This document shows positions 42,745 to 50,255 of a stretch of 64,000 nucleotides of DNA, piece by piece. The notes under the pieces are model-generated. The model did no database searches. It was not told the origin of the DNA and was given only the letters and a program-made list of their open reading frames with translations. This DNA is from Paraburkholderia rhynchosiae (GTDB taxonomy: Bacteria; Pseudomonadota; Gammaproteobacteria; Burkholderiales; Burkholderiaceae), in the NCBI RefSeq assembly GCF_002879865.1, contig NZ_PNXY01000011.1, forward strand, positions 62,001 through 126,000, given 5' to 3'. Each line of letters opens with the position of its first letter. Position 1 is the first letter of the stretch. The translations under genes and the position numbers were made by a program.

Positions 42745-43530
42745 TTACCCGCAGCGAATCGGCGAGGCGCGCGGCGGCGCCGGGTTCGGATCAGTGGCAG
42801 GCGGACTGAACGATTCAAGGGCGCCGTCGTAGTGCTTGGGAAGCGGCCGCGCATAGTCACCGCGCTTGGCTGTCGAGAGACGCAGCGAGATCAGCGCCTC
42901 GGTCCACTTAACGGCCGCCGTTACGCCTTCGATCACCGGCGCGCCGAGCGCGTCCTCGATCTCCGCGCACAGCTCGGCCATGCCGGCGCAGCCGAGCACG
43001 ATCGCGTCGGAACCGTCTTCGGCAAGCGCGCGGCGGCATTCATCGAGGATGATGCGACGCGCCGCCGAGCCGGGCTTGTCGAGATCGAGCACAGCGACGT
43101 CGGTCGCGCGAACGTTACGGCAAAAACGCCGCATGCCGTAGCGCTCGGCGAGGTGCCACGCCATCCCACAAGTGCGCGCGAGCGTCGTGACCACCGAGAA
43201 ACCGGGCGCCAGCACGCTCGCCGCGTGCATCGCCGCCTCCGCGATGCCGACCACCGGCCCGCGCGCGAGTTCACGTGCCGCGTACAGACCGGGGTCGCCG
43301 AAACAGGCGATCACGTAGCCGTCGCAGCCCTCGCGCTCGCCGGCCATCACTTCGGCGAGCAAGCCCGGCGTCGCGAGCGCTTCGTCGTAATAGCCTTCTA
43401 TGGATGGCGGCCCCATCGTCGGACTGACCGCGATCACCTCCGTGCCCGGCGCGGCCACTTCGCGCGCGCAGCGGCCCATTGCATCGGTCATGCGTTGGGT
43501 CGTGTTCGGATTGATAAGTTTGATGCGCAT
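42745..43530 (-). CDS. Asp/Glu/hydantoin racemase family, probable allantoin racemase
   Basis: A 261-residue cofactor-independent racemase. It starts MRIKLINPNTTQRMTDAM, typical of hydantoin racemases, and has the two active-site cysteines in VIACFGDPGL and VLGCAGM. In this operon, between an NCS1 permease and PuuE, the likely role is interconversion of R- and S-allantoin so that either form can be used by the allantoinase; spontaneous racemisation is slow. ATG 43530 has GGAG 6 bases upstream. The last 30 residues are Pro-rich and unusual for the family. Confidence 0.87.
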   Translation of the reverse strand: MRIKLINPNTTQRMTDAMGRCAREVAAPGTEVIAVSPTMGPPSIEGYYDEALATPGLLAEVMAGEREGCDGYVIACFGDPGLYAARELARGPVVGIAEAAMHAASVLAPGFSVVTTLARTCGMAWHLAERYGMRRFCRNVRATDVAVLDLDKPGSAARRIILDECRRALAEDGSDAIVLGCAGMAELCAEIEDALGAPVIEGVTAAVKWTEALISLRLSTAKRGDYARPLPKHYDGALESFSPPATDPNPAPPRASPIRCG

Positions 43531-43550
43531 ATCGACTCCAATGTTGGCCA

Positions 43551-43643
43551 GAGTTCGCGCTTTAGCCGTCGACCCGAGTTCGCGCTTTAGCGCGTTACTC
43601 AGGTCCCATGCAAAAGCACTTACTCCGGCCTCTTGCAAAGCAC
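43551..43643. repeat. Short direct repeats upstream of racemase gene
   Basis: GAGTTCGCGCTTTAGC occurs at 43551-43566 and 43576-43591. A second pair follows: TTACTCAGGTCCCATGCAAA plus AGCAC at 43596-43620, and TTACTCCGGCCTCTTGCAAA plus GCAC at 43620-43643. The array fills the spacer between the permease stop codon and the racemase gene. Confidence 0.75.
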
Positions 43644-43648
43644 TTACT

Positions 43649-45130
43649 TTAGCGCGCGAGCATGCGATAAAACAGCGCCCCAAGGCCCGCGCCAATAAAC
43701 CACGAGAAATTCGCCATGCCGTCGAGCGAAGGCACCATCACGCACAGCACGGCGATGACAGCGGCCGGCAACAGCGCGGCAACCGCCCGATAGTTGACGC
43801 CGTTGCGATACCAGTACGAACCCGTGGGCGCGACGCTATACAAATCGTCGAGCACGATCTTCTGGCGCTTCACGAGGTAGTAATCGACGATCAGAACTCC
43901 GTACAAAGGCCCGATGAAGCTGCCGAGCACGTCCAGCGTGTAATGGATCACGGCCGGGTTGTTGAAGAGATTCCACGGCGTGATGAAAATCGACGCGACC
44001 GCCGCGAGCATGCCGCCCGCGCGCCAGCTAATGAGCCGCGGCGCGACGTTGGAGAAGTCGAAGGCCGGCGACACGAAGTTCGCCACAATGTTGATGCCGA
44101 TGGTCGCAATCGTGAAGGTCAGCGCACCGAGAATCACCGCGGTCGGATAGTCGATGCGGCCCACGGTTTCGACAGGGTCCGTGATCAGTTCGCCGAATAC
44201 CGGCAGCGTGGCTGCGGTCGTGATCACCGTCACCAGCGAGAAAGCGAGGAAGTTGACCGGCAGTCCCCAGAAGTTGCCGCTCTGCACGCTCCGAAAGCTC
44301 TTGCCGTAGCGGGAGAAGTCGCCGAAATTCAGCATCGGTCCCGAGAAGTACGACACCACCAGCGAGGTCGCGGTGATCATCACCGGCAAGACCTGCATGC
44401 CGTGATACTTGACGCCACCCAGGTTAATGCCGATGTTGCGCCACCCCGCGCGATACACCATGTAGCCCGCGAGAATGAACATCACCACATAAACCGCAGG
44501 ACCCGCGAAGTCGATGAACTTCTTGATCGTCTCCATGCCGTGCCAGAACACCAGTGCCTGCAACACCCACAGCAGCATGAAACCGGACCAGCCGAGCGTC
44601 GACAGCCCCATGAAGCCGTGGTGATGAACGTCCGCATACGGCAGCAACTGCGGGACGAACTTCAGCACGACGATCACCAGCGCGCTCGAAGCAAGGTACG
44701 TCTGAATGCCGTACCACGCGACCGCAATCAGCCCGCGAATCACCGCCGGAATGTTGGCGCCGAGCACGCCGAAGGTCGCACGGCACGCCACCGGGTACGG
44801 CACGCCGTTCGCCTGACTCGGCTTCGCAATCATGTTGCACAGCACGTTGACGATCGCGATGCCGACCAGCAGCGCGATCAGCACTTGCCAGCTCGTCAGC
44901 CCGAGCGCGAACAGACTGCCCGCGAACACATAACCGCCGACGCTGTGCACGTCCGACATCCAGAACGCGAAGATGTTGTAGGCGCCCCAGGTCTGGTGAC
45001 GCAACGGCGCGAGGTCCTCGTTGTATAACCGCTCGCTATAGCCGGCCGGCAGCGATGGATCGCCGGACGCGCCGCCGTCTGCGTAAGGGGGGATTGCGGA
45101 ACTGCCGGGCGCTGCACTGAACTGAGCCAT
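43649..45130 (-). CDS. NCS1-family permease, probable allantoin/ureide transporter
   Basis: A 493-residue inner-membrane symporter of the nucleobase:cation symporter-1 family (PucI/Mhp1 type). About twelve helices are present. Family features: a cytoplasmic N-terminus with LYNEDLAPLRHQTWGAYNIF, SDVHSVGGYVFAGSLFALGL, and GPMLNFGDFSRYGKS in the middle. NCS1 proteins import hydantoins, allantoin, uracil or purines with Na+ or H+. Here allantoin is most likely because all allantoin-degrading enzymes follow. ATG 45130 has AGGAGGAATC immediately upstream, the strongest ribosome binding site of the operon. It is the first gene of the operon. Confidence 0.9.
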   Translation of the reverse strand: MAQFSAAPGSSAIPPYADGGASGDPSLPAGYSERLYNEDLAPLRHQTWGAYNIFAFWMSDVHSVGGYVFAGSLFALGLTSWQVLIALLVGIAIVNVLCNMIAKPSQANGVPYPVACRATFGVLGANIPAVIRGLIAVAWYGIQTYLASSALVIVVLKFVPQLLPYADVHHHGFMGLSTLGWSGFMLLWVLQALVFWHGMETIKKFIDFAGPAVYVVMFILAGYMVYRAGWRNIGINLGGVKYHGMQVLPVMITATSLVVSYFSGPMLNFGDFSRYGKSFRSVQSGNFWGLPVNFLAFSLVTVITTAATLPVFGELITDPVETVGRIDYPTAVILGALTFTIATIGINIVANFVSPAFDFSNVAPRLISWRAGGMLAAVASIFITPWNLFNNPAVIHYTLDVLGSFIGPLYGVLIVDYYLVKRQKIVLDDLYSVAPTGSYWYRNGVNYRAVAALLPAAVIAVLCVMVPSLDGMANFSWFIGAGLGALFYRMLAR

Positions 45131-45500
45131 GATTCCTCCTTGGGATGGGACCGTCGATTGCGAATCGAAGGGCATTGCATTGGCCATGCCAGTTGCGGCT
45201 CAGTGGCGCCCTCTCGCGCCTCTTACCCTCTCGCCCCTCTGCACGTTCGGGCGAAAGAGGCTCGTGCCGCCGCTATGGCCATGCCGCGGTTGTCTCCGTA
45301 CTGAAGTACTTGTGGTTGTCGCATTGCAGGCCTTCCGCGGATGCCGGCAATGCGTTACTGCTTTAGAGGTCCATCGCAAAGCGACGGACGTGCGTGCCCA
45401 AGCTGGCAGCGCCCGCGCAGGGCCGCCTTGCAACGCTCGATTAATCCGGTTCAGTTCAGTGCGGCGCGCACCAGCAACGGGCGCACGCCGGCCGCTTGCC
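45131..45500. other. Leader region of the allantoin operon
   Basis: This 370-base spacer lies between the GntR stop codon and the NCS1 gene on the same strand, so it may hold the operon promoter or be read through from gntR. It contains scattered CTCTCGCxCCTCT-like pyrimidine repeats near 45210-45240 and a TACTGAAGTACTTG dyad near 45297. Neither matches a riboswitch I know. Confidence 0.35.
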
Positions 45501-46253
45501 TCAGCTTGGCGCGGACTTGTCTTTGGATGACTCTTTGGATAACTCTTTCTCGGCGCCGTTAAGCGCGCCGAATACTTCATGCAGATCGGCTGCGCCACGC
45601 GCGGGCCGCTCCAGCATCTTCAACTCGACGCTTTGCAGATGGCGCGACATCAACGCCGCCGCCTCTTTTGCATCGCCGGCGTCGAGCGCGGCGAGAATCG
45701 CTTCGTGGTCCTCGAACGAACAGGGGCTGCGTCCGAGTGACTCGTACAGCGCCGAAATCAGCGTGGAGCGCGCCACCAGTCCGTTCAGACAGTCGCACAG
45801 CACCGTGTTGCCCGTAAGCTGCGCCAGTTCCGTGTGGAACTCGCCGGACAGACGAATCCACGACGAAAAGTCGCGCGTCTCAAACGCTTTGCGCTCACGG
45901 CCGATCATGCTGCCGATGCTTTTCAGGCGCCGCATGCCGTGTCCGCCGCAAATCTTTTCGACCACGGCCAGTTCGATGATGCGGCGCATTTCGAACACCT
46001 CATGCACTTCCTGGAGCGAAGGACTCGCGACAAACGCGCCGCGGTTCGGCTCGAGATCGACGAGATGGTCGGTCGCCAGTTGCGCCAACGCTTGCCGGAT
46101 CGGACCACGCTTCACGCCGAACACTTCGCATAACTGCGCTTCGGTCAGCTTGGCGCCCGGCGCCAGCCGATGCTCGAGGATCGCGGCGCGGATGCGCTCG
46201 GCGATCGCTTCGGGCTTCGAACTATTTGCGGTTGTGGATTCGGCGTCGGACAT
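45501..46253 (-). CDS. GntR-family (FCD) regulator of the allantoin operon
   Basis: A 250-residue FadR-subfamily regulator. The N-terminal winged helix is at residues 15-75 (AIAERIRAAILEHRLAPGAK, then LCEVFGVKRGPIRQALAQLA). The C-terminal all-helical FCD ligand domain has the metal/ligand residues expected in EFHTELAQLTGN and EDHEAILAALDAGD followed by MSRHL. The C-terminal tail is charged. Its gene precedes the NCS1-allantoin genes on the same strand and carries an operator over its own promoter, so it probably senses a ureide and controls both. Start ATG 46253. Confidence 0.9.
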   Translation of the reverse strand: MSDAESTTANSSKPEAIAERIRAAILEHRLAPGAKLTEAQLCEVFGVKRGPIRQALAQLATDHLVDLEPNRGAFVASPSLQEVHEVFEMRRIIELAVVEKICGGHGMRRLKSIGSMIGRERKAFETRDFSSWIRLSGEFHTELAQLTGNTVLCDCLNGLVARSTLISALYESLGRSPCSFEDHEAILAALDAGDAKEAAALMSRHLQSVELKMLERPARGAADLHEVFGALNGAEKELSKESSKDKSAPS

Positions 46254-46277
46254 GGTGTGTCTCTGGGTATGTTGGCC

Positions 46278-46332
46278 ATAATAGGATGGACATAAAGATT
46301 GTCAACAATTTTTATAATTGTTATCGACAATC
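46278..46332 (-). promoter_or_regulatory. Promoter and overlapping GntR-type operator
   Basis: On the minus strand TTGACA (46305-46300), 16 bases, then TATTAT (46283-46278) is a near-consensus sigma-70 promoter for the gntR gene. Overlapping its -35 box are symmetrical elements: GATTGTC at 46297-46303 mirrored by GACAATC at 46326-46332, with internal ATTGTCAACAAT. The patch is strongly AT-rich in GC-rich DNA. Binding of the GntR protein here would block its own promoter. Confidence 0.7.
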
Positions 46333-46526
46333 CTGGCGGGAGTATTTAGCGGCGGATGCCGCATGTGGGCCAGAAGCCTTGTGCAGCCGAGGGCAGAGCC
46401 TGACCAGATACGGCGGTCACCATTTGTGACGGACCGTTTTTGTCGACAAAACGGGCAAGCTCGCGCCGCGCCTACGACTTGCCTGCGCGTCGCAAATGCT
46501 GACCGTTAGTTGCCTAAACGCACCGA

Positions 46527-46550
46527 TAAAAAGCGGGCAAACGCCCGCTT
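46527..46550 (-). terminator. Terminator of the ldcA gene
   Basis: Stem AAGCGGGC/GCCCGCTT with a 4-base loop; on the minus strand it is followed by TTTTTATC. It begins 15 bases after the carboxypeptidase stop codon. The rest of the 311-base spacer up to the gntR start has the operator described separately and no gene. Confidence 0.8.
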
Positions 46551-46564
46551 GCCTGCCCGATCAT

Positions 46565-47491
46565 TCAGCGCAAGCACGGATAGTTCGATAACGTCAGCTT
46601 GAACCCGTTGGCGTCGGAGACGAGGTGCGCGTCCGCGCCGACCGGCAGCGTCACCATGTCCGGCACGTGGCCAAACTGCAAGCCGGTGACGATCGGAATG
46701 CCGATCACGGACCTGACATGCTCGACCATCGCGTGCAGGTCGTAGCCATTGTCGTAGTCGTAGGGCTTGGCCCCGGAAAAGTCGCCGAGCACGAGCGCCT
46801 GTTGCTGCGCGAGAATGCCCGACAAATGCAGTTGATACAGCATTCGCTCGATGCGAAACGGCTGCTCATTGACGTCCTCGACGAATAGGATGCCCCCCTC
46901 CACGGGCGGCATATAGGGCGTGCCGATCAGCGACGTGAGCACCGCCAGATTGCCGCCCCACAACATGCCGGAGACGTCCACCGCATGCGCTTGCGGCACT
47001 TTTCGCGCGATCGTCATGGTCGGCTTCGTCAGCGCCGACCAGAAATGCTGCATCGTGAATTCGCTGACATGTTCGGCGCCGAAGTCGCTCATCAACATTG
47101 GGCCGCCGAACGTTTTAAGGTCCGCGCGCGCGAGCAGCGCAAGCTGGATCGCCGTGAAATCGCTGTGGCCGACCAGCGCCACCGGTTGGCCCGTCAGCCG
47201 ACGTTGCAGCCCGTCGTAATCCAGCCCGTGAAGAATGCGTACAGCGCCGTACCCGCCGCGCACGGTCAGCACAATGTCCGGCAAGGGACGCGACGCATCC
47301 GCGAGCCGGTTCAGGTCCGCCGCGCGCTCGCCGTCGGTGCCGCCGAAGCGCTGATAACGGCGCTGCGTCGCCTCCACCCCTTCCACGCGATGTCCTTGCG
47401 CGCGCAGGCGCTGCAACGCGCGATGCAGCACCTCGGTGTCATTCGGATAACCGGACGGCGCAATCAGATCGAAAGTACGGTGGGTCGTCAT
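46565..47491 (-). CDS. ldcA: LD-carboxypeptidase (peptidoglycan recycling)
   Basis: A 308-residue S66-family serine peptidase that removes the terminal D-alanine from tetrapeptides during murein recycling in the cytoplasm. Family blocks: LIAPSGYPND at the start, VRGGYGAVRILHGLDYD, VALVGHSDFTAIQ with the nucleophile serine, GMLWGGNLAVLTSLIGTP with the catalytic glutamate in LFVEDVNEQPFRIERML, and the histidine in LQFGHVPDMVTLPVG. All triad residues are present. ATG 47491. It follows tadA on the same strand after a 13-bp repeat array. Confidence 0.92.
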   Translation of the reverse strand: MTTHRTFDLIAPSGYPNDTEVLHRALQRLRAQGHRVEGVEATQRRYQRFGGTDGERAADLNRLADASRPLPDIVLTVRGGYGAVRILHGLDYDGLQRRLTGQPVALVGHSDFTAIQLALLARADLKTFGGPMLMSDFGAEHVSEFTMQHFWSALTKPTMTIARKVPQAHAVDVSGMLWGGNLAVLTSLIGTPYMPPVEGGILFVEDVNEQPFRIERMLYQLHLSGILAQQQALVLGDFSGAKPYDYDNGYDLHAMVEHVRSVIGIPIVTGLQFGHVPDMVTLPVGADAHLVSDANGFKLTLSNYPCLR

Positions 47492-47525
47492 GGGGCAAAA
47501 CCTGCTTGGTATTGTTTGGAGGTTT

Positions 47526-47590
47526 GGAGCGGTTTCGGGGAGCGGTTTCGGGGAGCGGTTTCGGGGAGCGGTTTCGGGGAGCGGTTTCTG
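47526..47590. repeat. 13-bp minisatellite (five units) between tadA and ldcA
   Basis: Four exact GGAGCGGTTTCGG units and a fifth ending in CTG are joined head to tail. The array lies 15 bases after the tadA stop codon and 34 bases before the ldcA start on the minus strand, so the RNA leader of ldcA would contain it. Confidence 0.95.
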
Positions 47591-47605
47591 CGAAGGCTGT
47601 AGTTT

Positions 47606-48496
47606 TCAGACCGGCTCGGCCGGGTCTGTTTCGCCGCCGACGGCCACGCGAGCCGCTGCTCGCGCCTCGCGGCTCGCGCGCCGCCGCTCGGCAAAAAAAG
47701 ACTTCAGTGCGGCGCCGCATTCGCTTTCAAGCACGCCGCCGGTTACGACCGTGTGATGATTCAACTGCGGGTTCGCGAAAGCGTCGACGACGCTGCCGCA
47801 AGCGCCCGTTTTCGGATCGCGTGCGCCGAACACGACCCGGGCGATGCGCGCGTGCATGATCGCGCCAGCGCACATCAGACACGGTTCGAGCGTCACATAC
47901 AGTTCGCAGCCGGGCAGGCGGTAATTCCGGGCGATATTCGCAGCGGCGCGCAACGCGACCATTTCCGCGTGGGCCGAAGGATCGTGTGCGCCGATCGGGT
48001 GGTTGAAACCTTTCGCGATCACTTCGTCGCCGCGCACGAGCACCGCGCCCACGGGCACTTCGCCGGCTGCGCGCGCTTCTTCGGCGGCGACCTGCGCAAG
48101 CGCCATGAACCGGCGGTCGCGCTCAGAGACGGCCGATTCAGAGATGGCTGGCTCAGAGATGGCTGGCTCAGAGATGGCTGGCTCAGACGCGGCTGACTCC
48201 AGGACGGCTGGCTCAGACATGGTTGGCTCTGACATTGCTGGGCCCAACTGGGCCGGAACGGACAAGGCGGGCTCTGCTGACACAGCCGGCTCTGACACAG
48301 CGGAATGCCGGAGCCGCTCTCCGGGCGCCGAGGCGCAATCCCGCGCGGCGGAGGCAGCGCCCGGATCGCCTACCGCTGAACCGCCGACGATAGCGCCAGC
48401 ACAACTCGTTGTGGTAACAGGCTGGTCCAAGGCTTTTCCGGCCTCGATCGGGTCCGCGTCACGCGCGCCGCTGCGGATGACAGGCTCGCTCACCAC
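47606..48496 (-). CDS. tadA: tRNA adenosine deaminase TadA with repeat-rich N-terminal extension
   Basis: The last 170 residues form TadA, which converts A34 to inosine in tRNA-Arg(ACG). Zinc ligands and catalytic glutamate are in PSAHAEMVAL and LEPCLMCAGAIMHARI; VPVGAVLVRGDEVIAKGFN and VVFGARDPKTGACGS complete the family pattern. Unusually, the open frame extends about 126 residues upstream. The extension is low-complexity and contains SEPAI pentapeptides, three of them encoded by exact 15-bp DNA repeats (48143-48187). The full start at 48496 overlaps the DUF1992 stop by 7 bases, suggesting coupling; ATG 48235 or 48220, within the extension, are alternatives giving a shorter protein. Confidence 0.85.
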   Translation of the reverse strand: MVSEPVIRSGARDADPIEAGKALDQPVTTTSCAGAIVGGSAVGDPGAASAARDCASAPGERLRHSAVSEPAVSAEPALSVPAQLGPAMSEPTMSEPAVLESAASEPAISEPAISEPAISESAVSERDRRFMALAQVAAEEARAAGEVPVGAVLVRGDEVIAKGFNHPIGAHDPSAHAEMVALRAAANIARNYRLPGCELYVTLEPCLMCAGAIMHARIARVVFGARDPKTGACGSVVDAFANPQLNHHTVVTGGVLESECGAALKSFFAERRRASREARAAARVAVGGETDPAEPV

Positions 48497-48921
48497 GTTC
48501 CTGCGCCGGAAGTATCCACGCTGAAGCTTTCCCCGCCGGACGCATTCTCGTTACCGGCACGCTCCGACAGCCGCTCGGCAATCCGACGGCAATACTCGCG
48601 CGGCAGCATCAAAGGGCCCCCGCGCAGCGATTCAAGCGCCATATCGAGCGCCAGCATACGAGCCTGGAGACGGCAACGGGCGGCGCTATCGCTCACGGCA
48701 TTCAACTCGGCTTGCAGGTCGCGCAACGCGCGTAGCTGCTCGACAGCGGGCGGCACGAAGCCCGCATTTTTCAGGATCCGGTTGGCGACGCGCACTTCTT
48801 CCGGGACTAGTGCATCGTCGTCCAGGCTGAGCGGCGCACCCGCGCCCGGCAAATCGTCGAACTCACCGCGCGCGGCTGCGGCGGCAATACGCTGTTCGAC
48901 TAACGCATCAAGCAATCTCAT
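48490..48921 (-). CDS. DUF1992 / DnaJ-homologue subfamily C28-like protein
   Basis: A 143-residue protein of the DUF1992 family, unknown function. The conserved core is MRLLDALVEQRIAAAAARGE followed by FDDLPGAGAPLSLDDDALVP and NRILKNAGFVPP, the family hallmark. The remainder is helical and ends in a Gly/Ser-rich tail. ATG 48921 fits the family start; ATG 48951 adds ten residues. It overlaps the tadA frame and is in the same operon on the minus strand. The 296-base spacer before it (48922-49217) contains a perfect 8-bp hairpin GGGGACGC/GCGTCCCC at 49043-49062 with no T-run. Confidence 0.88.
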   Translation of the reverse strand: MRLLDALVEQRIAAAAARGEFDDLPGAGAPLSLDDDALVPEEVRVANRILKNAGFVPPAVEQLRALRDLQAELNAVSDSAARCRLQARMLALDMALESLRGGPLMLPREYCRRIAERLSERAGNENASGGESFSVDTSGAGTW

Positions 48922-49217
48922 CTGCAATCCACTACGTTGCGGCCCAAGCATTCTATCAGGGTGCGCACGCGGGCTCGCCGTCCGTCTATCGCCCGATCTG
49001 CCCCGTCCGTTCTCTCACCGGCTTTGCGGATTTCGCGTGTCGGGGGACGCAAAGGCGTCCCCATGTCCGCATTACTTTCCGCCTGCGGCGTTTTATGCGA
49101 TGGTGCCGGAGCAAGCGGCGGCTTCGCCGGCTGTTGCGCGGCCGGCATGCGGCTCCGGGCGCCTACGCGCGCTGGGCCTTGCGGCTTCACGGCATGTGAA
49201 CCGGCGCACTCATGCCG

Positions 49218-49823
49218 CTAGAGCCCGACACCTTCTAGCGGCCAGCGCGCCAGCACAATGTGCCGGGTACGCCCCAGCAAACTGTGTATTAACGCAAAGC
49301 CGCGCACGTTCCAGCAGATCGGCTCGACCGGGCGCGCGGCAGCCCAAGGCAAGCCATAAGCCAACGTGACATGCGGCTCGTAAGCCATTGCTGCCGAAGC
49401 CGCACGCGTTTCAAGACCACAGTCCTTCAACGCGTGTCCCAGCGCGTCGTGAAGCGCATGCAGACCGACGACGCCTTCGCTCCCCGTCAACACCGATGGC
49501 CCCGGCCGTGGTTTCGAAGCAAAGCTGACCACCGTATCGAATTCCACGGTAAATGGTGCCATGCAGATCGCCCCGGCCGCTCGCATCGCCGCGTCGACGC
49601 AAGCCGGCGGCAGCCCGCCCGCAAAAATACCGAGGTGGTGCAGCGTGACGTGCAAACGACTCGCCGAGAGCGGCTTGCTGCGGGCACGTGTCTCCCCACA
49701 AAGCCGTTGCGCGAGGTTCGAAATGTTCGTCGCCGTATTGGCGTCCGGAAAGACGGCGAAAAACAGACCGTCTGTTGGCGTGGGCGGCGCCTCGAGCCCG
49801 GGTAGCCACAGTTGTTCAGGCAT
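49218..49823 (-). CDS. thpR: 2'-5' RNA ligase family / RNA 2',3'-cyclic phosphodiesterase
   Basis: A 201-residue protein of the 2H phosphoesterase superfamily. The two H-x-T motifs are visible in RLHVTLHHLG near residue 57 and PHVTLAYG near residue 150, framing a typical LigT/ThpR fold; the start GLFFAVFPD is also characteristic. Such enzymes open RNA 2',3'-cyclic phosphates and can join RNA ends by 2'-5' bonds in vitro. ATG 49823 has CAGGAG 8 bases upstream. It is the first gene on its strand, with a LexA-type box 130-157 bases upstream of its start. Confidence 0.9.
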   Translation of the reverse strand: MPEQLWLPGLEAPPTPTDGLFFAVFPDANTATNISNLAQRLCGETRARSKPLSASRLHVTLHHLGIFAGGLPPACVDAAMRAAGAICMAPFTVEFDTVVSFASKPRPGPSVLTGSEGVVGLHALHDALGHALKDCGLETRAASAAMAYEPHVTLAYGLPWAAARPVEPICWNVRGFALIHSLLGRTRHIVLARWPLEGVGL

Positions 49824-49953
49824 CTTGCTCCTGCGTGCTTAAAGCCGGCATCTACACGAACGCTCCTTCAGGTTGAACTGGCGGGCGGCCAAGGGCCCTC
49901 CCCGAACCACTCCGCCGCCCCCACCAGAAACGCTTTCGCTCGCGTCCCACCTA

Positions 49954-49980
49954 TGTACAGTACTGTACATTCATACAGTA
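49954..49980. promoter_or_regulatory. LexA (SOS) box overlapping a 16-bp palindrome
   Basis: TACTGTACATTCATACAGTA at 49961-49980 is a perfect inverted repeat of 6-base arms around 8 bases and satisfies CTGT-N8-ACAG, the LexA box of E. coli and beta-proteobacteria. The overlapping TGTACAGTACTGTACA (49954-49969) is a perfect 16-base palindrome. It lies in the 432-base divergent spacer between the RNA ligase gene (minus) and chrA (plus). Either gene or both could be SOS-controlled. No other gene was supported in the spacer. Confidence 0.75.
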
Positions 49981-50180
49981 TCAGCAGCAACGTGGAATTG
50001 CATGAAAAGGTGCAAATATTGGCGGACGCAACAATTTCAGCTGAAACCGCGGCTTTTAGACTGCCAGACTGCCTGGCGGCGCCGCCGTGCGTCACAATCC
50101 AGCAACGCGCTGCTGAACAAGCAACCAGCTGAAGCGCAACAGCGCCGATCCTCAGAGGCAAGCCGTTCCCCGCCGCGCGC

Positions 50181-50200
50181 GCCGTGCCGTGCCGTGCCGT
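50181..50200. repeat. Pentanucleotide repeat (GCCGT)x4 before chrA
   Basis: Four exact GCCGT units are followed by related GCCGC and GCAAC words, about 55 bases before the chrA start codon. The repeat lies in the probable 5' leader. Confidence 0.8.
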
Positions 50201-50255
50201 GCCGCGCCGCGCAACGCGCAACACGCAACGCCTGAAAACGAACAGGAATATTTCA

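Noticed and set aside
43400..45028. 542-codon open frame opposite the NCS1 permease
   Set aside because: Composition is Arg/His/Gln-rich shadow coding; the minus-strand frame has clear permease signatures.
49043..49062. Hairpin GGGGACGC/GCGTCCCC as terminator of thpR
   Set aside because: No T-run on either strand and 155 bases past the stop codon.
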